Assembly (NCBI GenBank): GCA_030064795.1
Contig: JASJEI010000006.1
Span: 5,743 to 69,742, forward strand
Reading direction: 5' to 3'
DNA length: 64,000 nt
From: Pleurocapsa sp. MO_226.B13
GTDB taxonomy: Bacteria > Cyanobacteriota > Cyanobacteriia > Cyanobacteriales > Xenococcaceae
Part shown: one piece after another, positions 27,952 to 36,280 of the stretch
Layout of the letters: every line of letters begins with the position of its first letter
How positions within the stretch are numbered: position 1 is the first letter of the stretch
Notes under the pieces: generated by a model
What the model saw: the letters and a program-made list of their open reading frames with translations, nothing else
What the model was told of the DNA's origin: nothing
The model's database searches: none
Made by a program: the position numbers and the translations under genes

Positions 27952-28625
27952 TGAAGTGGGTTTATAAGTGGGTTTATATAGTAGCAGGAATTTCATTATT
28001 TATTAAGATGCTTATAGTACAGAATCCAACAGCAGATGGGGCGGAAATTTCGATTGTTGAATCGATAGTAGAAGATACGGGAGTATCGAATGCGGTTTCG
28101 GGTATTATTTTTCGCAATCGCCTGTACGACACGATCTATGAAGTAGTAGTATTTACGATCGCCATATTGGGGGTAAAATTCCTGCTAGCTAACGAACAAC
28201 CCACAGAAGTAGTTTATCAGTTTAGCGATCGCCCTTCGATTATTTTGGCTCGTTTGGGAGCAACTATTTCTGCTATTGTCGCGATCGAACTAGCTATTAG
28301 AGGACATCTTAGTCCTGGTGGTGGTTTCGCTGCGGGAGTAGCTGGAGGGACTGCGATTGGCTTGATTGCGATTACTTCTTCATCTGAGTGGATGGAAGCG
28401 ATTTATAAAAAATATCGGGCTGCTACCTGGGAAAAGATTTCGGTTCTGATTTTTATTTTCTTGGCAGTCATAACCCTAATTGGCATCGAGTTACCCTACG
28501 GACAATTAGGTACGCTCTTTAGTGGCGGAATCATTCCCGTACTTAATATATTGGTGGCGATTAAAGTTGCCTTGGGTTCGTGGGCGGTTATTTTGCTGTT
28601 TATCCGCTATCGGGGACTCTTGTGA
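27951..28625 (+). CDS. mrpB: Mrp antiporter subunit B
   Basis: A 224-residue MnhB/MrpB-domain protein. Segment ~72-215 carries the family pattern: RPSIILARLGATISAIVAIELAIRGHLSPGGGFAAGVAGGTAIGL, with HLSPGGGFAAG being the hallmark of MnhB. The N-terminal ~70 residues add one helix and an external segment with NAVSGIIFRNRLYDTIYEV, similar to the C-terminal part of MrpA/MbhE, so this may be an MbhE-MrpB fusion. Last gene of the operon; no clear terminator was found after it. Confidence 0.88.
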   Translation: MKWVYKWVYIVAGISLFIKMLIVQNPTADGAEISIVESIVEDTGVSNAVSGIIFRNRLYDTIYEVVVFTIAILGVKFLLANEQPTEVVYQFSDRPSIILARLGATISAIVAIELAIRGHLSPGGGFAAGVAGGTAIGLIAITSSSEWMEAIYKKYRAATWEKISVLIFIFLAVITLIGIELPYGQLGTLFSGGIIPVLNILVAIKVALGSWAVILLFIRYRGLL

Positions 28626-28793
28626 TTAGTTATTTTCAATGTTTAAAGGCAATTCTAACTATTTACAGGACATCCAATTGTAATCCAACTTAATTCTAAA
28701 GGTGAGTTAAAAGATATCGATCTTGCAGGTTAATAAAATCAAGTAAATTAATTTGTTAATTGTTCGATATCGACGACGATCGTAGCTCAATTT

Positions 28794-28922
28794 TCAAGCT
28801 TTCATCGATCGAGAAAATCGAGGAATAGTAAGATCTGCTTCAATAATTGTGGCTTTAACTTCTTGACCAATTTTGAAATTGCGCTCGAGGTTATCTATAG
28901 ATGATTGAGAAATTTCATCTTT
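28794..28922 (-). pseudogene. 3' fragment of a ribosomal protein S1-like gene
   Basis: Minus-strand codons read DEISQSSIDNLERNFKIGQEV, then K-A-T-I-I-E-A-D-L and a stop: the second half of an S1 (OB-fold) RNA-binding domain with its conserved SLST-like end altered to SRSMKA. No start codon or preceding half is attached. The matching 5' half lies 1.8 kb away on the same strand at 30685-30909, beyond the beta-propeller/RTX gene. Read together they give a normal S1 tandem-domain protein. Confidence 0.72.
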
Positions 28923-28971
28923 TTTAATTTAATTTTCACCCGTTACTTCCTTCTGCCCCTCTCCTCAGGAA

Positions 28972-30456
28972 TTAAGCAAACGCAAAATCATCTGCGGTTA
29001 AGCTATCGGCAGCTACTCCTTGAAGAATCGCTAAATCCGAGTCATTAGCTGAGATTAAAGCATCTCCTTCCATTGTGGTAATGCTGACATCTGCAAAACC
29101 AATACCCAAGCCAGCAATACCAATAACATCTTCACCACTGGTAAAGTCGGTAATAATGTTAGCAGATTCGGGAAATTCGGCAGAAGCAACCCAGAATTGG
29201 TCTGCACCTTCTCCACCTGTGATGGTGTTGTCTCCGCCAGAGGTATTAAAGATCGCGTCATCACCTTCACCTGCTAATACTCTGTCCCCTGTACCGAGAA
29301 TGACTGTATCTTCACCACTACCTGCGTAGATTCGATTTTTACCCGTCCCCGTTGAAGCATCAACCAGATCGTTTAAGTCACCAGCGAAGATAAGTTGCTT
29401 ACTTCCTTTAACCTCGATTGTATCTGATTCAATAGTGCCGAATCTTGGTTTTTGAGGCTTTTCAGGGAAGAACGCGATCCCTATAGGACGCTCTAAAATC
29501 GGGTCGGGAGGAACTATCAGCATCAGTGGTTCTACTGGCGAACCGTTTTGACTCTCAAATTTGAGTACAGCACCTTCAAGTGTATCGATATCAAAACCAA
29601 CAGTTAGTAAATCGCCATCGGGAGCAAAAGCGAGGCTACCAATAAAATTGTTGCTAGGGGGTATGTCGGTTGTATAGTTGGTACTTAAGGTATCTACTAA
29701 CTCTCCAGTTTTTAGGTCGTAGCGCAGAATATCGTTAGCAAAGTCGCTAACGTATAAATCGCCGTCCGAGCCAAGTTCTAGACCGAGTAAGCTTACGAAA
29801 CCCAAGCTATCTGGGGAAGGTTCGGGTGTGGCAAAAACTGTCGGTTCTTCTCCAACTTCGAGAGAGTCATAGCGCAAGATTTGACTGGGAAGACTCGCAC
29901 TGAAGTCGGGAAAAATCTCTCCTGTATCTGGATCGACTGTTGCTATACTACCTTGGGTAGTGACATAGAGACTATCATCAACAAATAGTAGACCATTAGG
30001 GCCGTTTAAACCACCTGGTTCGCCATTCCCAAAATCGAACACATCAATAAAATTGCCAGTCTCGCCATCGTAGCGTAAAATTTGGTCACTTAGAAAGCTA
30101 GCAACATATAAATCTCCATCAGGACTAAAAGCGATCCCGTAGGGACGAACTAGTCCACCAGTTTCATCAAGATCGGTATTCGGGTCATCGCCGACAAAAA
30201 CATCAATAAATTCACCGTTTGACCCATCAAATCTCAGGATGGAAGAAACTCCAGGCTCTGCTCCACTGGATATGTAAAGATCGCTTTTTTGATCGCCATT
30301 CGCGTCAGGTCCAAAAAGCAAAGTATCTGGGTCGCTCAAACCACCCAAACCGCTAGTGACAAACTCAGAAATTAATTCCCCAGTGATAGCGTCGAATTGA
30401 AGAACATTGTTACCTCTGGTATTTGCAACTAAAAAATTGTTGTTTGACTCTGTCAT
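28972..30456 (-). CDS. NHL/SMP-30-like beta-propeller protein with C-terminal RTX calcium-binding repeats
   Basis: Start taken at the second Met (MTESNNNFLVANTRGNN), giving 494 residues; the ATG eight codons earlier is possible. Residues ~10-330 repeat a blade pattern of the type G-D-L-Y-V-A-S-F ... Q-I-L-R-Y-D-G-E-T-G-x-F, about six times, as in NHL or SMP-30-like propellers. From ~370 there are RTX-like nonapeptides (GSGEDTVILGTGDRVLAGEGDDAIF, GGDNTITGGEGADQFW) and the usual ending with FTSGEDVIGI and a hydrophobic tail. No Sec signal: likely exported by type I secretion and Ca2+-folded outside. Function unknown, possibly surface adhesion. The gene sits between two halves of an S1-like pseudogene. 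Confidence 0.85.
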   Translation of the reverse strand: MTESNNNFLVANTRGNNVLQFDAITGELISEFVTSGLGGLSDPDTLLFGPDANGDQKSDLYISSGAEPGVSSILRFDGSNGEFIDVFVGDDPNTDLDETGGLVRPYGIAFSPDGDLYVASFLSDQILRYDGETGNFIDVFDFGNGEPGGLNGPNGLLFVDDSLYVTTQGSIATVDPDTGEIFPDFSASLPSQILRYDSLEVGEEPTVFATPEPSPDSLGFVSLLGLELGSDGDLYVSDFANDILRYDLKTGELVDTLSTNYTTDIPPSNNFIGSLAFAPDGDLLTVGFDIDTLEGAVLKFESQNGSPVEPLMLIVPPDPILERPIGIAFFPEKPQKPRFGTIESDTIEVKGSKQLIFAGDLNDLVDASTGTGKNRIYAGSGEDTVILGTGDRVLAGEGDDAIFNTSGGDNTITGGEGADQFWVASAEFPESANIITDFTSGEDVIGIAGLGIGFADVSITTMEGDALISANDSDLAILQGVAADSLTADDFAFA

Positions 30457-30684
30457 TAATTTCAAGTTAAATGTCAGCAATTTTCAGTTTTATTATACAT
30501 AGCAATGACCGCCAACCAATAAATTCTGACTTGGTTCGTGACTTTTATGACTTTTCAAAAATTTTTAAGTACTTTACCTATGGCGTGTCATATATAGAAA
30601 AATTGCGATCGCTTGAATTATTGTTCGGCAACGTTCAATCCAAGCATAATCTTTTCCTAGCTTAATTACTTTGCCAATTTTTTC

Positions 30685-30909
30685 AAAAGCACGAATATCT
30701 TGAATATCTACAAAAACGCCATAGGGTTTAGTTGCACATACTTTACCTTAAACTATTTGTCCTACTTTTAATTACTCTATTTTTCTTTTTTTAATTGGCA
30801 GAGAACAACCAAGTATCAAGCGATCGCAATATTCAACATCCACTTCTAAAATTTCTAAAGTAATTTCTTTGCCTAATAATTCTTCTTTGCCAACAACAAG
30901 ATCGATAAT
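30685..30909 (-). pseudogene. 5' fragment of a ribosomal protein S1-like gene, with in-frame stops
   Basis: Minus-strand translation from 30909 reads IIDLVVGKEELLGKEITLEI and continues to PIKKRKIE-stop-LKVGQIV-stop-GKV, then KPYGVFVDIQ. The first part ends one S1 domain and the second begins the next; the two stop codons make it non-functional. After VDIQ (about 30690) the homology ends and a different sequence (KIGKVIKLGKDYAW) follows. The missing continuation is at 28794-28922. Confidence 0.72.
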
Positions 30910-30974
30910 TGACAACCGACAGAAGCCAAGCTGAATCAGCTTAACGCATTGTCATAAAGAATCGCTATATTTAA

Positions 30975-31226
30975 ATTGACGTTCCTTTGTTCGATCGCGA
31001 TTTTGAATTTGTCCTCAAAAGTTTATGCCAAAACTACAAAAAATATCTGACTAAAGAAATAAGACACGCTTCTAGAGCTAAGGACTTACTACAGCAATAT
31101 TATACGCCTCCACTAATCAAAAAAATTCAGGAAAAGTTCGCCCTCGACTTCGATTATTTTCAATACGATCGCGAGTTTGAAAGTATTTATAAGTCAAGAG
31201 AAAAAGCGGTCTTGAAAATTAATTAA
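30975..31226 (+). pseudogene. C-terminal fragment of a sulfotransferase-like protein
   Basis: An open frame without a proper start codon (a stop lies immediately upstream at 30972; TTG 30987 is the only candidate). The ~80 residues end in YYTPPLIKKIQEKFALDFDYF, a pattern typical of the C-terminus of Golgi/bacterial family-2 sulfotransferases. The PAPS-binding N-terminal part is absent. Probably a remnant in a decayed zone; the family call is tentative. Confidence 0.4.
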
Positions 31227-31373
31227 CCCAGAAAAATTTTCCCTCGTCAAAAAAGTAAAATAGCAAACATAAAGAGCGGTGATTTTGCCCTAAATCTTAG
31301 TTCAGTTTAAACATTGGCGTAACCTATTAGGTAAAATGGTCTGGCTAATTTATATCGATCTTAGGTTAAACGA

Positions 31374-31742
31374 ATGGAACAAATGGGAACTCACCTGGTT
31401 GTGGATGCCTGGCAAGCACCAGCTGAATTACTCAACGATCCCGAAGCAATACGCAAAGCATTGATTGAAGCTATTAGCGTCGGTAAAGCAACTCTCATCG
31501 ATCTGTGCGTTCATCAATTTAGTCCCCACGGTGTAACCGCTACTGCTACCTTGGCAGAATCCCATATCGCGATCCATACTTGGCCCGAACATGGTTATTT
31601 TGCAGCCGACTTATTTTTTTGTGGAGAAGGAAAGCCAGAATTAGCGATGAAAATTTTACAAACCACACTCCAGGCACGACAAATCAGAATACGCCAACTT
31701 CAGAGAGGAATTTTGGAGGAGCAAGGAATAAAAGTTTTTTGA
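31374..31742 (+). CDS. speD: S-adenosylmethionine decarboxylase proenzyme (SpeD/SpeH class 1b)
   Basis: A 122-residue proenzyme that cleaves itself to make a pyruvoyl cofactor and decarboxylates SAM for spermidine synthesis. The processing site is E62-S63 in AESHIAIHTWPE; S63, H68 and C83 occupy the same numbers as the catalytic serine, histidine and cysteine of the Thermotoga enzyme. Length is typical of the prokaryotic class 1b form, which works as an (alpha-beta)2 dimer. Monocistronic; no spermidine synthase gene nearby. Confidence 0.94.
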   Translation: MEQMGTHLVVDAWQAPAELLNDPEAIRKALIEAISVGKATLIDLCVHQFSPHGVTATATLAESHIAIHTWPEHGYFAADLFFCGEGKPELAMKILQTTLQARQIRIRQLQRGILEEQGIKVF

Positions 31743-31865
31743 ACCAGAATAAAATAATACAATATAGATATATCTGCCAATTAATCTAGCAGCTAACAGT
31801 TACGCGGGGATAATAAATGCTAGATTGCTAAGTATCAGCCCCTCGAAATACCTCTCTAGCTCAAC

Positions 31866-32222
31866 ATGACCACCTATTTCTCTGATTTTGTCATCAAGCT
31901 AGCTCTTATCCTCCTACTGAGTATTTTGCCATCCTTAGTTTATTTACTACTTTTTCGTAAAGCTAAGGAGCGTTGGCAAACGAGGTTAAGACGCGCTCAA
32001 ATTGCCAGTAACTATCATCGGGAACGATTTTATCGTCATTCTTATGGTTACGATTATAATTCTCAGACAGCGAGCGATCGCCGTAGACCAGTAACTAAAT
32101 ATTTTATTGGAGATACTAGCTGTGTTAACAATGCTCAATCTCCTTATCTTCGTTGTGCTATCAACCCAGAAGGGCCTTGCGATGAATGTCCTCACTACGA
32201 AAAACGCGATAAGCAAGATTGA
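31866..32222 (+). CDS. DUF6464-like cyanobacterial membrane-anchored protein
   Basis: A 118-residue protein with one N-terminal membrane helix (LALILLLSILPSLVYLLLF, ~12-30), a basic linker, and a C-terminal cysteine-containing module: FIGDTSCVNNAQSPYLRCAINPEGPCDECPHYE. The four cysteines (~86-107) could bind metal or form an Fe-S or zinc site. This ending resembles the cyanobacteria-restricted DUF6464 family; the function is unknown. 143 bp after speD, same strand, probably a separate transcript. Confidence 0.75.
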   Translation: MTTYFSDFVIKLALILLLSILPSLVYLLLFRKAKERWQTRLRRAQIASNYHRERFYRHSYGYDYNSQTASDRRRPVTKYFIGDTSCVNNAQSPYLRCAINPEGPCDECPHYEKRDKQD

Positions 32223-32417
32223 GATTGTAAATTCAAATTTACAAATTTAGTTCATCTCAACAGTAGATTTAAATTTTACTGGCTTTGAGCTTGGAAGGAG
32301 GAAGATTTTGCCTAATTCTTTTTGCCTCTAGTTGAGTTTGGGCATAAGATATCAAAAATAACTGAGGGCAAATCCCGATTTGTTCTCCTCCTTTGTCTTT
32401 ATTTCTCGTTCCTCAAA

Positions 32418-33272
32418 ATGTTCGATCTTCAACTTTGGTTTAATGGTATTGCTGTTGGTAGTATTCTGGCCTTAGCTGCTATTGGCTTAACCCTTACCTA
32501 TGGCATCCTCAATCTCTCCAACTTTGCTCATGGAGACTTTATGACTCTGGGGGCTTATTTGACTTGGTTGGCAAATGTCGGTGGTTTAAATATTTGGCTG
32601 GCGATGATTTTAGGAGCATTGGGAACAATTATCGCCATGCTGATTTCAGAATATTTACTCTGGAAACCAATGCGAGATCGCCGAGCTAGCGATACGACTC
32701 TGATTATTATTTCGATTGGGCTTGCTTTATTTGTCCGCAACGGCATTCTCTTGCTTTATGGTGGTAGCAACCAACTATACCAATTACCCGTAGTTCCCGC
32801 ACTACAATTTGGAACTTTACGTATTGCTTATTACCGTTTGATCGTAATTGGACTGGCGATCGCTGCCATCGTCGCCCTACATATCATTTTACAGAATACC
32901 AAGATTGGTAAAGCGATGCGAGCAGTTGCCGACAACATCGATCTAGCTAGAGTTTCAGGAATTAATGTCGAACGGGTTGTTCTTTGGACGTGGGTAATCA
33001 CTGGGACGCTAACCGCTTTTGCTGGGGGAATGTATGGCTTAATTGCGGTAGTCCGCCCCAATATGGGCTGGTTTTTGATTTTACCGATGTTTGCCTCGGT
33101 AATTTTGGGAGGAATTGGCAATCCCTACGGTGCGATCGTCGGTGCATTGATCATTGGGATTGCCCAAGAATTAAGCGTACCTTTTTTGGGTTCAGAATAC
33201 AAGTTAGGGGTAGCTTTGGCGATTATGGTCATTATCCTTTTAGTTCGTCCTCAAGGAATATTTAAAAGTTAA
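32418..33272 (+). CDS. Branched-chain/neutral amino acid ABC transporter permease (LivH type)
   Basis: A 284-residue inner-membrane permease. Start placed at ATG 32418 (MFDLQLWFNGIAVGS), the typical LivH beginning; the 32 preceding in-frame codons are not homologous. Seen: AAIGLTLTYGILNLSNFAHGDFMTLGAYL, GKAMRAVADNIDLARVSGINVERVV (the ATPase-contacting EAA-like loop) and the end GLIAVVRPN, FASVILGGIGNPYGAIVGALIIGI. It resembles NatD/LivH of the cyanobacterial N-I amino-acid uptake system, whose genes are commonly scattered; no ATPase or binding protein gene is adjacent. Confidence 0.9.
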   Translation: MFDLQLWFNGIAVGSILALAAIGLTLTYGILNLSNFAHGDFMTLGAYLTWLANVGGLNIWLAMILGALGTIIAMLISEYLLWKPMRDRRASDTTLIIISIGLALFVRNGILLLYGGSNQLYQLPVVPALQFGTLRIAYYRLIVIGLAIAAIVALHIILQNTKIGKAMRAVADNIDLARVSGINVERVVLWTWVITGTLTAFAGGMYGLIAVVRPNMGWFLILPMFASVILGGIGNPYGAIVGALIIGIAQELSVPFLGSEYKLGVALAIMVIILLVRPQGIFKS

Positions 33273-33281
33273 CAATTCCGC

Positions 33282-33980
33282 TTACTGAACGTATTTAGTC
33301 ACATCCTCGCCACATTCATCAGCCAGATAAGATAAGGAACGAAAGCGCAACATCGTAAACTGCTCGTACAAGGGATTTAGTTTACATAAGGGAGGAATGT
33401 GGGCAATTGTACGTCCAAACAAGTTTATATCCCGTTCAAAAGGACACTGGGGTGGAATAACTTTACAGACAAATTTAGCCAAACGGGGGTCTTTTATTTC
33501 CATGCCTTCAAGCCAGTCTTTGACAGGATAAAGGACATCTACACCTGATTTGGCTTTTTCAGGTGGCGGAGTCAACCCCGTAGCAGCACCCGCAGTAGGT
33601 TCTTCTTTTTCAGGTTTATAGAGAGTATTTTCCAGAGACTTGAGAGCCTCTACTTCTATTTCGAGAGCATCGCTAAATTGATGTAGCAAGTCGTATTCAG
33701 GTGCAGAATAAACGCCATCGGCAACAGCAACCAATACCGCAGTACGGAGAAAATTTTCCGCTGTCTCTGGCTCTTTACCCAAATTCTCTGCCAGTTCTTC
33801 TGGGGTAATTTCTTCTAATCGATCGCTAGTGTTGATGTTGGCTAAATCTTGAGTTAATTGACCAATTAATTCTTTTTCTTCAGGGTCATAATGCCCATCT
33901 GCTAGGGCAACAGTATACAAACCTCTAAGCCAAGCCACAATCTGGCGATCGCTATATGTGGATTCAGTAATAGTACTCAT
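33282..33980 (-). CDS. TerB-like plus Mo-dependent nitrogenase C-terminal (Mo-nitro_C) domain protein
   Basis: A 232-residue protein. Residues ~8-125 have two TerB-type helical halves (LYTVALADGHYDPEEKELI and AVLVAVADGVYSAPEYDLL), acidic metal-binding repeats. After a Pro/Lys-rich linker, residues ~150-230 match the Mo-nitro_C domain (VLYPVKDWLEG, PPQCPFERDINLFG, IPPLCKLNPLYEQ, LRFRSLSYLADECGED) with conserved cysteines. Despite the domain name it is found in cyanobacteria that cannot fix N2; function unknown. Convergent with the permease gene (9-bp gap). Confidence 0.8.
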   Translation of the reverse strand: MSTITESTYSDRQIVAWLRGLYTVALADGHYDPEEKELIGQLTQDLANINTSDRLEEITPEELAENLGKEPETAENFLRTAVLVAVADGVYSAPEYDLLHQFSDALEIEVEALKSLENTLYKPEKEEPTAGAATGLTPPPEKAKSGVDVLYPVKDWLEGMEIKDPRLAKFVCKVIPPQCPFERDINLFGRTIAHIPPLCKLNPLYEQFTMLRFRSLSYLADECGEDVTKYVQ

Positions 33981-34170
33981 TTTATTTAATATCTATTATC
34001 GATTATCGATCCTCAATCGCTGGTTTGGAACTAAGCTTAAACCAGATCGAATCTCAAATATTCATTGTCTAGTAAATAATCAATATAGATCATAACTAAA
34101 ACTGCCGACAAAACTGTTTAAAATTGAAGAATATAGTATCTATTATCTAAATTAAGGTTAATTAACGGTC

Positions 34171-35097
34171 ATTATTCACGAGATTAGATTACAGGTAACA
34201 GGCAAAAGTCAACGTCTAGATCTTTGGCTGTCGGCTCAACTAAGCGATCTTTCTCGCTCTCGGATTCAAAAGCTAATCGAATCTGGTAACGTTTACTTAA
34301 ACGATCGCCTATGCAGCAGCAAAAAAATTAAAGTGATTCCTGGCGATCGCCTGAATATTATTATTCCCGATCCAGAGAAACTAGACCTTACTCCCGAAAA
34401 AATTCCTCTAGATATTCTGTTTGAAGACGAACATCTCATTATTGTTAATAAACCGGCAGGTATGGTGGTGCATCCCGCACCAGGTCACTCTACTGGTACA
34501 CTGGTTCACGCTTTGCTGGCTCATTGCGATCGCCTAGCTGGAATTGGTGGTATCGAACGTCCAGGTATCGTCCACCGTATAGACAAAGATACTACTGGGG
34601 CAATTGTCGTGGCAAAAAGCGACCGCGCTCATCAAAATTTACAAGCACAAATTAAAGCTAAAACTGCTCGTAGGGAGTACTGGGGAATCATCTATGGTTC
34701 TTTTCCTCAAGAAACTGGCACGATTGATTTACCCATTGGTCGTCATCATGGCGATCGCAAAAAGATGGCGGTTATTCCCGTAGAAAAGGGTGGCAGAGAA
34801 GCAATTACTCACTGGCAAATTCTGGAAAGAATCGGCAACTACAGCCTGATGCAGTTCCTTCTGGAGACAGGACGTACTCATCAAATCAGAGTTCATTGCA
34901 GCCACCAGGGACACCCTTTAGTTGGCGATCGCACTTATGGTTCAAATCGCTCTATTAAGGTTAATTTATCTGGTCAAGCTCTCCATGCTCGGCAATTATC
35001 TTTGCTCCATCCCATCTCAGGCGAACTAATTGAAGCGATCGCCCCTCTACCAGCCGAATTGACCAAACTACTACAAGTATTACGCAATCGAAATTAA
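34171..35097 (+). CDS. rluD: 23S rRNA pseudouridine synthase RluD family, non-canonical start
   Basis: A RluA/RluD-family enzyme converting uridines of large-subunit rRNA to pseudouridine. The catalytic motif is HRIDKDTTG with its Asp, preceded by NKPAGMVVHPAPGH and followed by LETGRTHQIRVH. The N-terminal S4 RNA-binding domain (QRLDLWLSAQLSDLSRSRIQKL, GNVYLNDRL) lies upstream of the first ordinary start, GTG 34333. In that frame the only codons before the S4 domain and after the stop at 34159 are TTA ACG GTC ATT ATT CAC GAG, so initiation at ATT (34171 or 34174) is inferred; starting at GTG would delete the S4 domain. ~308 residues, normal for the family. Confidence 0.85.
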   Translation: MIHEIRLQVTGKSQRLDLWLSAQLSDLSRSRIQKLIESGNVYLNDRLCSSKKIKVIPGDRLNIIIPDPEKLDLTPEKIPLDILFEDEHLIIVNKPAGMVVHPAPGHSTGTLVHALLAHCDRLAGIGGIERPGIVHRIDKDTTGAIVVAKSDRAHQNLQAQIKAKTARREYWGIIYGSFPQETGTIDLPIGRHHGDRKKMAVIPVEKGGREAITHWQILERIGNYSLMQFLLETGRTHQIRVHCSHQGHPLVGDRTYGSNRSIKVNLSGQALHARQLSLLHPISGELIEAIAPLPAELTKLLQVLRNRN

Positions 35098-35146
35098 TTT
35101 ACTGCGCTTTTCAATTGGATAGACCACACAAGTTCAACCAATAATT

Positions 35147-35178
35147 AGCTAAAAGCTAAAAGCTAAAAGCTAAAAACC
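35147..35178. repeat. Short tandem repeat AGCTAAAA x4
   Basis: Four consecutive copies of the 8-mer AGCTAAAA between rluD and cpcG. Confidence 0.8.
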
Positions 35179-35234
35179 AGATCATGATAAGCATAGTCCA
35201 TTCAATTGAAAACTGCTGTAAATAAGAGCTAAAT

Positions 35235-35311
35235 CCAAAAAGAGGGATGTTATAAATTAACAACATAATCCTTTGTAGAACTATTCTGCTAATTTACAAC
35301 TCCCTCTTTGG
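35235..35311. repeat. Imperfect inverted repeat downstream of cpcG
   Basis: A ~22-bp arm starting CCAAAAAGAGGG (35235-35258) is complementary, with a few mismatches, to the arm ending CCCTCTTTGG (35290-35311), with a 31-nt loop. It lies 58 bp beyond the cpcG stop, so it could be a long terminator hairpin (TTGTTTTAG follows on the plus strand) or a small MITE. Confidence 0.5.
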
Positions 35312-35369
35312 GTTGTTTTAGTTGTTAATTCAACAAACTGACTTGGATAAATATCTTTTGATATCTAGT

Positions 35370-36128
35370 TTAAGTAGTTTTACGATAGGGAACTTTAGAT
35401 AAGTAGTCGATATTGGTCGCCGAATTAGTGCGAGGAGCATTGGCTCTTGTAGGAAGGCTACGAGCCATACCTAAATACAAAGCAGGACTTCCAGCCTTGG
35501 GTTGTTTCTCTTGGGGAGTAAAACGACGTACTTCGGTCTGCCAAATAATTTGAGGGAATCCTAAGATAGAACGATAGTATTCGTCATAACGAGGGGATTT
35601 AATATTGAAGGGACGCTCGCCCTGCTGACGACCAGCAAGTACTCGACGGCGTTGGTAAGGTACGATGTCGTAACCGAAGTTCTCCATGTACTCTTCGCTG
35701 TCTAAAAGTTCATCAACGAAACCTTCAATACCTTTAGTAGCTACTTTAATCGACCAAGCAATTTTCTCTCTTTCGTTGTAGACATCGCGTCCCAAAACTC
35801 TTTGGATACACTGTTCGACAAAGCGATAGTTGCTGTTTTTCGCATAGAAACTGTTGTAAAAAGTTTCTGAAAGTAACAAACCACGAATAAAATCGCGAAC
35901 GGTAATTTGACCATTGCGTAATTGAGATTCTAGAAATCTTTCGCGATCGCTACGGAAAGCATAGAAAAAAATCTGGCGATAGGCTGCATTAATTAACTCG
36001 TTCATTTCAGTCAAAGAAAAGGCATTCTCTGCTGAATAAATTTTGGCTTGATCGTCTCCACCAACATCGTATCCATTGACACGAGGATTTTGGGAACTGG
36101 GTTTGTAATCCAATAAGGGAATAGACAA
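35370..36128 (-). CDS. cpcG: Phycobilisome rod-core linker polypeptide CpcG
   Basis: A 252-residue linker that attaches phycocyanin rods to the allophycocyanin core. Start is TTG at 36128: it gives the canonical N-terminus (M)[16 protein letters not shown] and has GGAGG 7 nt upstream, whereas the in-frame ATG 16 codons earlier adds non-homologous residues. The PBS-linker (Pfam00427-type) domain spans ~35-170: [78 protein letters not shown]. The C-terminal tail ([13 protein letters not shown]) is the core-binding part, without the membrane helix of CpcG2/CpcL forms. 152 bp downstream of cpcS. Confidence 0.93.
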   Translation of the reverse strand: MSIPLLDYKPSSQNPRVNGYDVGGDDQAKIYSAENAFSLTEMNELINAAYRQIFFYAFRSDRERFLESQLRNGQITVRDFIRGLLLSETFYNSFYAKNSNYRFVEQCIQRVLGRDVYNEREKIAWSIKVATKGIEGFVDELLDSEEYMENFGYDIVPYQRRRVLAGRQQGERPFNIKSPRYDEYYRSILGFPQIIWQTEVRRFTPQEKQPKAGSPALYLGMARSLPTRANAPRTNSATNIDYLSKVPYRKTT

Positions 36129-36135
36129 GTTTAAA

Positions 36136-36140
36136 CCTCC
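36136..36140 (-). promoter_or_regulatory. Ribosome-binding site deciding the cpcG TTG start
   Basis: GGAGG on the minus strand, 7 nt before TTG 36128. No comparable Shine-Dalgarno precedes the upstream ATG at 36176. Confidence 0.75.
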
Positions 36141-36280
36141 GTCTATTGTTTTGTATATTAAAATTCTTAGTCCCAATCATACGGTAGATAGGGGCTGAGA
36201 ATAAATAACGGTAACAAAATATTACAGAGTCGTAATTAATTTTTCCTTATCTAACTTCTCACCTCATAATCGGTGATTAA

